The notes beneath the pieces are model-generated. The model did not search any database. It was not told the DNA's origin and worked only from the letters and a program-made list of their open reading frames with translations. A stretch of DNA of 64,000 bases. Source: an uncultured Prevotellaceae bacterium. GTDB taxonomy: Bacteria > Bacteroidota > Bacteroidia > Bacteroidales > Muribaculaceae. Position numbers and translations under genes: made by a program. The stretch spans positions 41,260 through 105,259 of the forward strand of contig ONIY01000009.1 in NCBI GenBank assembly GCA_900318065.1. The letters run 5' to 3'. Shown here piece after piece: positions 23,055-32,700 of the stretch (its first letter is position 1; every line of letters begins with the position of its first letter).

Positions 23055-25583
23055 CTAAATCATCGACCCTATCTGGAACACTGCTGCCGAGACGATCCAT
23101 GCCACGGCGGTGGTGTAGAGGGCTGCAAAGAGCGCCCACTTCCAGCTGCCTGTCTCGCCCTTGATGGCGGCGATAGTGGCTATGCACGGGAAGTATAGCA
23201 GCACAAAGATCAGGAAGCTGAATGCGGCGAGCGGCGTAATGCCGTCGGCGGTCATCTTGGCGTTGAGCGAACTGTACTTGACGGCGTCGTCGCTCACGCT
23301 CTCGTCGTCGGCAAAGCTCTCATCGTTGCTGTAAATCACGCCCAGAGTGGATGCCACAATCTCCTTGGCTCCCACGCCAGCGAGCAGCCCCACGTCGAGT
23401 TTCCAGTCAAAACCATTGGGAGTGAACACTGGCTCAACAGTCTTGCCAATCATTCCCAGGTAGCTGTGCTCCTGTTGCTCCTGTCCTGGTGAGTAGCTGT
23501 CGTGGTTGGGGTAGTAGCCCAGGAACCACACAATTATCGAAGCCACGAGGATGATGCCTCCCATCTTCTTGAGATACTGCTTGCCCTTCGACCAGGTGTG
23601 TCGCCAGATGGCTTTGCCCGTTGGGAAACGGTAGGGTGGCAGCTCCATCACAAATGGGGTGTCGTCGTTCTTGATGAGGAAGCGCTTGAGCAGGCGGCTC
23701 ATGATGATTGCCACCACAATGCCTATGGCATAGAGCGACAGCATGATGAGACTCTGATAACTGGCAAAGAACGCGCCTATTATCATGATGTAGATGGGCA
23801 GTCGCGCCGAGCAGCTCATGAAGGGCAGCACCAGCATAGTGATCAGGCGGCTGTTACGGCTCTCGATGGTGCGCGTTGCCATGATTGCCGGCACGTTGCA
23901 GCCAAATCCCATTATCATGGGAATGAACGACTTGCCGTGCAGCCCCATGCCATGCATGAGTTTGTCCATGATGAATGCCGCACGCGCCATGTAGCCCGAG
24001 TCTTCCATTATCGAGATGAAGAAGTAGAGGATGAGGATTTGCGGCAGGAACACGATTACCGAGCCCACGCCGCCAATGATGCCGTCGGCAACCATTGCCT
24101 TCAATGGCCCAGCTGGCAAGTGGGTGTTTGCCAGGTCTTTAAGCCATTCCACTCCCATGTCAATCCAGTCCATGGGATATTGCCCCACGGTGAACGTCAC
24201 CCAGAACATGAACCACAGGAACACAAAGAATAGCGGGAAGCCCAGCCAGCGGTTGGTGACGATGTTGTCGAGCACCTTGGTGATTTGGTGAGCGTCGGGG
24301 TTGTTGCCCTCAATGAAGCACTCCTTGAGGGCGCCATTGATGAAGCCATACTTGGCGTTCATGATGGCGTTCTCACTGTCTTCCTTGGTGTTCTGCTTGA
24401 TGCGCTTGGCCAGCTCGTCGCGAGTGGCTATAATCTGCTTGCCATTGGGCAGGGCAAGTGCTGTGCGCTCGGCGTCGCTGTCGTTCTCCATGAGCTTGAT
24501 CGACAGGTAGCGCAGCGAGTAGCGGTGGCGTATGTTGGAGTTCTTCTCGAGCTCGGCCTTGACCTTGTTGATGGCCTCCTCAAGGTCATTGCCGTGGTTG
24601 ATGTGGATGTGGCGGAACACGTTGTTCCTCACTTTGTTGCCTGCGGCGAAGTCGTCGTCGTGCTCTATGTCTTTGCTGTACTGGCGGTGCCAGTTCTGAA
24701 TCTCGGCTGCAATCTCGGGGTTGATGTTGCCCTCCTTGTCGATGTAGTCAACGCCCTCATAGATGTTGATGATGATGTGGAACAGCAGGTCTACGCCCTT
24801 GCCGGTCTTGAACACAGTGGGAATCATGGGCACGCCGAAGAGCTGCCCCAGCTTGGTGGTGTCGAGCTTGTCGCCCTTGCGCTCCAGGTCGTCATACATG
24901 TTGAGGGCGCACACCATCCTCAGGTCCATGTCGATGAGCTGAGTGGTGAGGTAGAGGTTGCGCTCGAGGTTGCTCGAGTCTATCACGTTGATAATCACGT
25001 CGGGGGTCTTCTCGATAATCTGCTTGCGCACGTAGAGCTCCTCGGGACTGTAGGCAGTGAGGGAGTAGGTGCCGGGCAGGTCCACAAGGTTGAAGGTGTA
25101 GCCCTCAAACTCGCATTTTCCCTCCTTGGCGTCGACTGTCACGCCGCTATAGTTGCCCACATGCTCGGTGGCACCGCTGGCAAAGTTGAACAGCGAGGTC
25201 TTGCCACAGTTGGGGTTCCCCACCAGTGCCACGTTGATGGTGCGGCGTTTCTTCTTCGCCAAGTCTTTGAGGCTGTGCTCAACAACTTGCAACTCAACCA
25301 CTTCGCCGCCGCTGGGCTTGTTGTCCTTTTCTGTGTCGCTGGTGTGCTCAGCAGCCTCGGCTTCGCTCACCACCTCAATCATTGCCGCCTCGTCGCGACG
25401 CAGCGACAGCTCATATCCCATGATTCGGTATTTCACCGGGTCTTGCAGTGGGGCATTGAGGATTACCTCCACGGTTTTCCCCTTGATGAATCCCATTTCA
25501 ATGATTCTCTTGCGGAAACCACCATGGCCCATCACCTTGATGACAATGCCTTTTTCACCGGTTTTTAGTTCTGACAGTAGCAT
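23055..25583 (-). CDS. feoB: Ferrous iron transporter, FeoA-FeoB fusion
   Basis: 842 residues from the ATG at 25583. An upstream in-frame ATG (25631) is excluded because the promoter box lies between the two. Residues 1-~75 are a FeoA SH3-like domain (MLLSELKTGEKGIVIKV). A linker follows, then the FeoB G domain with GNPNCGKTSLF (G1) and DLPGTY (G3). A helical GDI region and two Gate-containing membrane halves complete FeoB. It imports Fe(II) across the inner membrane, driven or gated by nucleotide. Fusion of FeoA and FeoB is common in Bacteroidota. No Fur-like box was recognised by eye. The gene is monocistronic. Confidence 0.95.
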   Translation of the reverse strand: MLLSELKTGEKGIVIKVMGHGGFRKRIIEMGFIKGKTVEVILNAPLQDPVKYRIMGYELSLRRDEAAMIEVVSEAEAAEHTSDTEKDNKPSGGEVVELQVVEHSLKDLAKKKRRTINVALVGNPNCGKTSLFNFASGATEHVGNYSGVTVDAKEGKCEFEGYTFNLVDLPGTYSLTAYSPEELYVRKQIIEKTPDVIINVIDSSNLERNLYLTTQLIDMDLRMVCALNMYDDLERKGDKLDTTKLGQLFGVPMIPTVFKTGKGVDLLFHIIINIYEGVDYIDKEGNINPEIAAEIQNWHRQYSKDIEHDDDFAAGNKVRNNVFRHIHINHGNDLEEAINKVKAELEKNSNIRHRYSLRYLSIKLMENDSDAERTALALPNGKQIIATRDELAKRIKQNTKEDSENAIMNAKYGFINGALKECFIEGNNPDAHQITKVLDNIVTNRWLGFPLFFVFLWFMFWVTFTVGQYPMDWIDMGVEWLKDLANTHLPAGPLKAMVADGIIGGVGSVIVFLPQILILYFFISIMEDSGYMARAAFIMDKLMHGMGLHGKSFIPMIMGFGCNVPAIMATRTIESRNSRLITMLVLPFMSCSARLPIYIMIIGAFFASYQSLIMLSLYAIGIVVAIIMSRLLKRFLIKNDDTPFVMELPPYRFPTGKAIWRHTWSKGKQYLKKMGGIILVASIIVWFLGYYPNHDSYSPGQEQQEHSYLGMIGKTVEPVFTPNGFDWKLDVGLLAGVGAKEIVASTLGVIYSNDESFADDESVSDDAVKYSSLNAKMTADGITPLAAFSFLIFVLLYFPCIATIAAIKGETGSWKWALFAALYTTAVAWIVSAAVFQIGSMI

Positions 25584-25600
25584 ATCTTGAAAATTTTTTG

Positions 25601-25631
25601 CAAAGGTATTGCTTTTTTGGATAGTGTGCAA
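25601..25631 (-). promoter_or_regulatory. Promoter of feoAB
   Basis: On the minus strand, TTG (25629-25631), 20 bases, then TACCTTTG (25601-25608). The ATG at 25583 lies 18 bases downstream. This fixes the start codon. Confidence 0.75.
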
Positions 25632-25862
25632 TCACAACTATTGGTTATTATTATATTACAATTTCATTAATAATTATGATATAATTGCTGGCCTGCTACT
25701 TAATGAGTTACTCAATGGCTGGCGCTCTAATGCTTTGAGAACAAGAATATTACACAAAACTGAGTATGAGACCTAAATAATTAAATAAGAACTTTAATAT
25801 ATGCTTAATAAATAATTGTCTTATAGGTAGTTGTGTTGCTAAATGTGGTGTATTAAAATCCC

Positions 25863-25931
25863 GCAACTCCCCCTCTAGAGGGAGAGGAGTATGACAAGTA
25901 GCAATGCAATTGTCGCTATAGAAGTTCCTCA
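25863..25931 (-). repeat. G-rich hairpin family, copy A (inverted)
   Basis: The reverse complement matches 43840-43917: GAGGAACTTCT, TTGCATTGC, CTTGTCATACTCC, then a CCCTCTAGAGGG palindrome and GGGGGAGTTGC. No gene is seen in 25632-26103. Confidence 0.75.
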
Positions 25932-25975
25932 AGCGAGGCACAGCCATAGGCTTCTGTGTATTGTTGCAAAAGGAG

Positions 25976-26026
25976 AAATTGCGTCAATGTAGGGACAACG
26001 CGTGCGTTGTCCGAAAACGGCGAAAG
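25976..26026 (+). repeat. GTAGGGACA palindrome with the flanks of 5411-5460
   Basis: AAATTGCGTC, GTAGGGACAACGCGTGCG and TTGTCCGAAAACGGCGAAAG match the 5411-5460 copy almost base for base. Confidence 0.85.
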
Positions 26027-26073
26027 TTTTAAGTTTTAACATAGTTTATCACACCCAATTATCAAAAAATATC

Positions 26074-26081
26074 TATTTTTG
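26074..26081 (+). promoter_or_regulatory. -7 box (TATTTTTG) of ruvA
   Basis: TAnnTTTG match 22 bases before the ruvA ATG. Confidence 0.5.
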
Positions 26082-26103
26082 TACTTTTAAACCATAAAAT
26101 GAA

Positions 26104-26694
26104 ATGTACGACTATATCAGTGGAAAGATTTCGGAGTTGAATCCTGCGTTTGTTGTTGTCGACAACAACGGCATTGGGTTCATGATCAACATCTCGCTCA
26201 ACTGCTACAACGAGATTGCCAAGGTAGGCAAGGATGGGCAGGTGAAATTATATGTGTATGAGGCAATTAGAGAAGACGCCCATGTGCTCTATGGCTTTGC
26301 CGCCAAGCGCGAGAGGGAGCTCTTCCTGCTACTCATCACGGTGAGCGGTGTGGGGCCAAACACTGCCCGCATGATTCTCTCGTCGCTCTCGCCACAAGAC
26401 CTGGAGCAATGCATCGCGCAAGGCAATGTGGGATTGCTGAAATCGGTAAAGGGAATTGGTGCAAAAACGGCACAAAGAATATTAGTTGACCTCAAGTATA
26501 AAATAAAAGTGGCATCCGATACGTTATTAGATAGTGATGGTTCAAGCACTGCTGTCTACGACGAGGCGCTTGCGGCTCTGGTAATGCTGGGGTTCACGCA
26601 GCAAATGTCGCAAAAGGCTCTGAAAAAGCTGCTTAAGGAGGAACCCGGCATCACAGTCGAAGAGGCTATCAAGAAGGCTCTGAAGATGATGTGA
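26104..26694 (+). CDS. ruvA: Holliday junction DNA helicase subunit RuvA
   Basis: 196 residues. RuvA tetramers bind the four-way junction and load RuvB for branch migration. The N-terminal OB fold begins MYDYISGKISELNPAFVVVD. Two helix-hairpin-helix motifs follow (VSGVGPNTARMIL at ~77-90 and VKGIGAKTAQRILVDL at ~115-130), and domain III, which contacts RuvB, occupies the last ~50 residues. sprA follows 55 bases downstream, a neighbourhood common in Bacteroidota. ruvB is not in the window. Confidence 0.95.
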   Translation: MYDYISGKISELNPAFVVVDNNGIGFMINISLNCYNEIAKVGKDGQVKLYVYEAIREDAHVLYGFAAKRERELFLLLITVSGVGPNTARMILSSLSPQDLEQCIAQGNVGLLKSVKGIGAKTAQRILVDLKYKIKVASDTLLDSDGSSTAVYDEALAALVMLGFTQQMSQKALKKLLKEEPGITVEEAIKKALKMM

Positions 26695-26749
26695 TAGCAC
26701 ACCCTGGCAACCTTGTGGCAAGTGGATGGACCAGTAAAAATTGTTGACG

Positions 26750-29700
26750 ATGACGTTTTTTGGTTCGGTAAATATTAAGAATGCATCGATGTCGTTCTTG
26801 CTGGCGCTCTTGATGACTGTGCTGGCAAGCGGCGTTGCGCATGCACAATACAACAACACCTCAATTAATCCGCCACCTCCTGTCCCCGACAAGAATGAGG
26901 TGGACAAGGGCAAGAAGAAGGATGACGTCAAGATGCGCTACGGGGTGCATCCCACTATTCCTGAGAACTACGACGACCTGAAGGAGGGTGAGTATGCTGC
27001 CGACCTGAAGAATCCAAGCAATATCACCACCGAGGTGGAATATGACTATGAGACAGGATGTTACATCATCCGCACCAAGGTGGGCGACTACGACATCGTC
27101 ACCCCATTCATCTTGACTGCCGACGAATACAACAATCTCACCCTGCGTGAGTCGATGATGCAGTATTACCGCCAAAAGAATGCCGAGACTGCCGAGGAAA
27201 AGAAGAAAAATCCTTTCAACTTCCTTGACATGCAGTTTGGACTGGGACCGCTGGAGAAGGTGTTTGGACCTGGTGGCGTGCAACTTAAGACTCAGGGCTC
27301 GGTGCAGATCAAGATGGGCGTGAAGACCAATAAGACCGACAACCCTGCCCTGTCGGTCTCGGCTAAGAGAAAGACCTATTTCGACTTCGACCAGAAAATC
27401 CAAGCCACAATATCGGCATCGGTGGGCGACAAGATGAAGTTCAACATGACTTACAACACCGACGCCACCTTTGAGTTTGACAACAAGAACCTCAAGCTTG
27501 CCTATGAAGGCAAAGAGGACGAGATCATCAAGAATATCGAGGCTGGTAATGTGAGCATGACCACCGGGTCGTCGCTCATCAGGGGTGGTTCGGCTCTCTT
27601 CGGTATCAAGACGAAGTTGCAGTTTGGCAGGCTCACCGCCACAGCACTCGTCTCGCAGCAGAATTCTGAATCGCAAACGGTAAACACCAAGGGTGGAGCA
27701 CAGACCACCGATTTCTATATCACCGCCGACAAGTATGACCAGAACCGTCACTTCTTCTTGTCGCACTTTTTCCGCGACAACTACGACAACTGGACGTCAA
27801 AGCTGCCGCTGGTGTCGAGTGGTATCAAGATCAACCGCATCGAGGTGTGGATTACCAACAAGCGCGGCAACTTCAACGAGTCGCGCAACATCATGGCGTT
27901 TATGGACGTGGCCGAGAACTCGCACATCAGCAACTCGCACTGGACAGGAACCGGCATCAGCAACCCAAGCAACGCGTCCAACACTCTGCTCGATGAGATA
28001 AAGAACTCCTATCCCGAGGCGCGTTACATCAGCCAAGCGTCCACCGCACTGGCACCGCTCAGCGCCTACGGGTTTGAGGGTGGTAAGGATTATGAGAAAA
28101 TTGAGAGCGCACGACTGCTCTCGGCCAACGAATATAAGCTCAACGAGTCGCTGGGATACATCTCGCTCAACACTGCACTGGCCAGCGACGAGGTGCTCGC
28201 CGTCGCCTACCAGTACACCTATATGGGTAAGACCTACCAGGTGGGTGAGTTTGCCAGCGACATTGCCTCGACCGAACAGTCGCTATATGTGAAGATGCTT
28301 AAGGCCACAACCATCAACACCCAGGTGCCCATGTGGGACCTGATGATGAAGAATGTGTACTCGCTGGGTGCCTATCAAGTTCAAAAAGCCAACTTCAAGC
28401 TCAACGTCAAGTATTTGAACGACACCACTGGTACCGAGATGTTCTATATCAACGAGGGCAACATTGCCGGTGAGCCGCTCCTCAGGGTGATGAACCTCGA
28501 CCGCTTGGATGCCAACAACGACTTCAACCCCGACGGCCGCTTCGACTACATCGAGGGATTTACCGTGACATCGTCGGGTGGAAAGGTGATTTTTCCTGTT
28601 GTGGAACCCTTTGGCTCACACCTGCGCAAGAAGATAGGCAACGACGCTATTGCCGACAAGTATGTCTACCAGGAACTCTACACCATGCAGCTCACCGAAG
28701 CCCAGCAGGTGCAGGACAAGAACAAGTTTGTGCTGCAAGGTGAGTACCAGTCGACCAACAAGAACGTCATCAGCCTCAATGCCACTAATGTGCCGCGTGG
28801 CTCGGTAGTGGTCACCGCAGGTGGCGTCACCCTTACCGAGAACAGTGACTACACCGTCGACTACACGATGGGAACGGTGACCATCACTAACCAGAGCATC
28901 ATCGACGCGGGAACCAACATCAGCGTCTCGCTCGAGAACCAGTCCACCTTCAGCATGCAGCGCAAGACTCTGCTGGGACTCGACCTCGACTATGCCTTCA
29001 ACGACAACTTCCACATTGGTGGTACGGTAATGCACTATGGCGAGAAGAACCTTGTTGAGAAGGTGGCAATAGGCAACGAGATTGTGAACAACACCATTTG
29101 GGGAGCCAGAATTTCTTATAAGTCTAATTTCATGTGGCTCACCAACCTGCTCAACAAGATACCCACTGTGAACGCCACCGCGCCATCGATGGTGAACTTC
29201 ACCGGTGAGTTTGCCCAGTTGCTGCCGCATCAGTCGCGCACGGGCTCTAATGCCGGTAGCTCTTATATCGACGACTTTGAGTCAACTCAGACGGGAGTTG
29301 ACTTGCGCTCTCCCTACTCGTGGTTCCTCTCGTCAACACCCTACGACAACGGCAACGACGCTCTGTTCCCCGAGGCGTCGCTATCTAACGATATCGCCTA
29401 TGGCAAGAACCGCGCGCTCCTGGCGTGGTACTATATCGACCGCTTGTTCACGCAGCGCAACTCGTCCTATGTGCCCGGTTACATCAAGAACGACCTCGAC
29501 CAGCTATCCAGCCCCTATGTGAGAGAGATCCCTTACACCGAGGTGTTCCCTGGCCGCGAGCTCAACTATGGCGAGTCGTCGACAATTCAAACTCTCAACC
29601 TCTCCTATTATCCCAAGGAGCGTGGACCATATAACCTCGATGCCGAGAACCTCGACCCCAGCGGCAACCTGCTCAACCCCGAGAAGCGATGGGGTGGTAT

Positions 29701-32700
29701 CATGCGCAAGATTGAGAACACCGACTTTGTCACCAACAATGTGGAGTACATCAAGTTCTGGCTTCTCGACCCATTCCTCGATGACGATAACCCCAACAAG
29801 GATGGTGGCGACTTCTACATCAACCTGGGTGAACTGAGCGAGGATATCCTCAAGGATGGTCTCAAAAGCTTTGAGAACGGACTTCCCTATGTGGACAACG
29901 ACACCACAGGAACGAAAAGCACTGTGTGGGGCAGGGTGCCCACCAAGTCGTCGCTCACCTATGCCTTTGAGACGGCTACCGGGTCGCGAATCAGGCAGGA
30001 CGTGGGTCTCAACGGCCTGAGCACTGCAGCCGAGCAGGATTTCCCCACCTATAAAAACTATGTGGACAAATTGCGCGGCACGCTGCCTGCCGAGACCATC
30101 GCGCTGATGGAAGAAGACCAGTTCTCGCCCATCAACGACCCCGCTGGCGACAACTATCACTTCTACCGCGGCTACGACTTCGACGAGCAGAAGCTCTCCA
30201 TCCTAGAGCGATACAAGCACTACAACGGCACCGAGGGCAACTCTCTTGCCCAGGAAGATGCAAGCGATGGCATGTACCAGAGCGCCCGCAGTGTGCCTGA
30301 TGTCGAGGATATCAACCAGGACAACACGCTCAATGAGTATGAGCGATATTTCCAGTACAAGGTGTCGATACGCCCCGAGGACTTGCAGGTGGGACGCAAC
30401 TTCATCATCGACAAGCAGGAGTCGGTACAGCGCACTCGCAATGGGCAGGACCAGCATGTGACATGGTATCAGTTCTGTATACCCATCAAGAGCTACGAGA
30501 AGGTGGTGGGATCTATTAACGACTTCTCGTCAATAAGGTTCATGAGAATGTTCCTCACCAATTTCAAGGAGACTACCCACCTCAGGTTTGCTTCGCTCGA
30601 ACTCGTCAGGGGCGAGTGGCGCAACTATGACTATAACCTCAACTCGCGCAACGATGCTCCAGGAAACGGTGTGATTGAAGTCAACACCGTCAACATCGAG
30701 GAGAACGCAAGCCGCGAGCCTGTCAACTATGTCTTGCCTCCTGGTGTGAATCGTATTGTCGACTCAGGACAGTCGCAAATCACGCAGCTCAACGAGCAGT
30801 CAATGCAGATGAAGGTCGAGGGCCTTGAGGCTGGCGACGCTCGTGGTGTGTACCGAAACACTAATCTCGACTTGCGCACCTATAAGAGACTGCAGATGTT
30901 TGTCCACAACGAGGCGTTCATCAACGATGCCACTAATCTCAAGGATGGCGATGTGTCAATCTTTGTGCGGTTGGGCTCGGATGTGAAGAACAACTACTAT
31001 GAGTATGAGATCCCTCTCAGGGTGACTCCTCCTGGACATTATAGCACCAACAGCTCGGCCGACCGACTCACTGTGTGGCCCAAAGAGAACATGCTCGACC
31101 TTGACCTCGACGTGCTCACCGCAGTGAAGAAGAACCGTAACGCCGAGAAGATGGCTGGCAACCCCGAGGTGGCCTACACGATGCGCTACCACGAGCAAGA
31201 CCCCAACAATCCTCGCAACCACGTCTATGTGATGGGTAATCCATCGCTCAGCAAGGTGAGGGTGATGCTCATTGGTGTGAGAAACAACACCGCAGGTACT
31301 ACTAAGGACTTTGTGGTTTGGGTCGACGAGCTCAGAGTCACCGACTTCGACAGCGAGGGCGGATGGGCTGCCAAGGCCAACATGACCCTGAACCTTAGCG
31401 ACATTGGTGTGCTCAACGTGGGATGGCACAAGGAAACCAGCGGATTTGGCTCGGTTGACCAGAGCATGACGCAAAGGCGACTCGACAACTATGACCAGTA
31501 TAACGTAGCCGTTCAGGCCGACTTGGGACGCTTCATCCCCGAGAAGGTGAAACTCAGGGCCCCAGTCTATTTCTCCTACAGCAACGAGAAGACGACTCCT
31601 AAATACAATCCTCTCGACGAGGATGTGCTCTTGAAGGACGCGCTCGATGCTTGCAGCACCGAGGAGCAGAAGGACTCTATCAAGAGTTATGCTGTTACCG
31701 AGCAAGTGGTGAAGAATTTCTCTATCTCGGGATTGAAATTTGATGTCAAGAGCAAGAATCCTATGCCTTGGGATCCTGCCAACTTCACATTCAATTACTC
31801 GTTCAACAAGAGCCATAAGACCGACCCCAACTATGTTTATGAGAACACCAACGACTATCGTGGTAGCATGCAATACTCCTGGACTCCTTACATCAAGCCC
31901 TTTAGGCCACTGGAGAAGGCTATCGATGCTAAGAACAAGAACATGAAGTTCTTCAGGGAATGGGAGTTCCGATGGCTGCCCACCTCGCTGGCATTCAGCA
32001 CAAATATCTCACGATACTACTATGAGCAGCAAACTCGCAATGAGACCGATGTCGACATCGTGCTGCCAGTGTCGGTGAGCAAGAACTTCTTGTGGGATAG
32101 GCAGTTTGCACTCACATGGAACTTCACCAAGTCGCTCAACATGTCGTTCAATAGCCAGACCACAGCCCACATCATGGAGCCTATGGGTCAGGTGAACCGC
32201 AAGCTCTTCCCCGATGAGTATCGAGAGTGGCGCGACAGCGTGTGGAGAAGTATCAAGGACCTGGGTACGCCATGGGCCTATAACCAAACGTTTACCGCCT
32301 CCTACAAGGCGCCATTCAATGCTATCCCCATCTTGAGCTTCATCACTGCCAACGCTACCTACAACGCCACCTACAACTGGATCCGTGGAACGGTGATTGG
32401 TGATGTGTTCTCGGGTAATAATATTGCCAACCAGTCGTCGTTCAATGTCGACTGCAGGCTGAACATGGAGACTCTCTACAGCAAGGTGCCTTATCTCAAG
32501 GACGTGCACAAGCGCTTCTCGGGTGGAAGCGGTGGCCGCAACAACGACCGTGACAAGAAGCAGACCAAGAAGGCCAAGAAATTTGACCGCACCTTCCAGC
32601 TCAGCAACGACACCACCACCATGGTTAAGCACAACATGAACGTGAAGAAGGTGAGGGTTACTGCAACCACTGTCGACGGAAAGCGTTATCCTGTTAAGTT

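Noticed and set aside
24285-25568. 427-codon plus-strand frame opposite feoAB
   Set aside because: Antisense to a fully recognisable FeoA-FeoB protein. Its Val/Leu/His-rich, motif-free sequence is an artefact of codon structure.
23055-25583. Start of feoAB at the upstream ATG (25631)
   Set aside because: The promoter -7 box at 25601-25608 lies between this ATG and the one at 25583, and homology begins at the latter.
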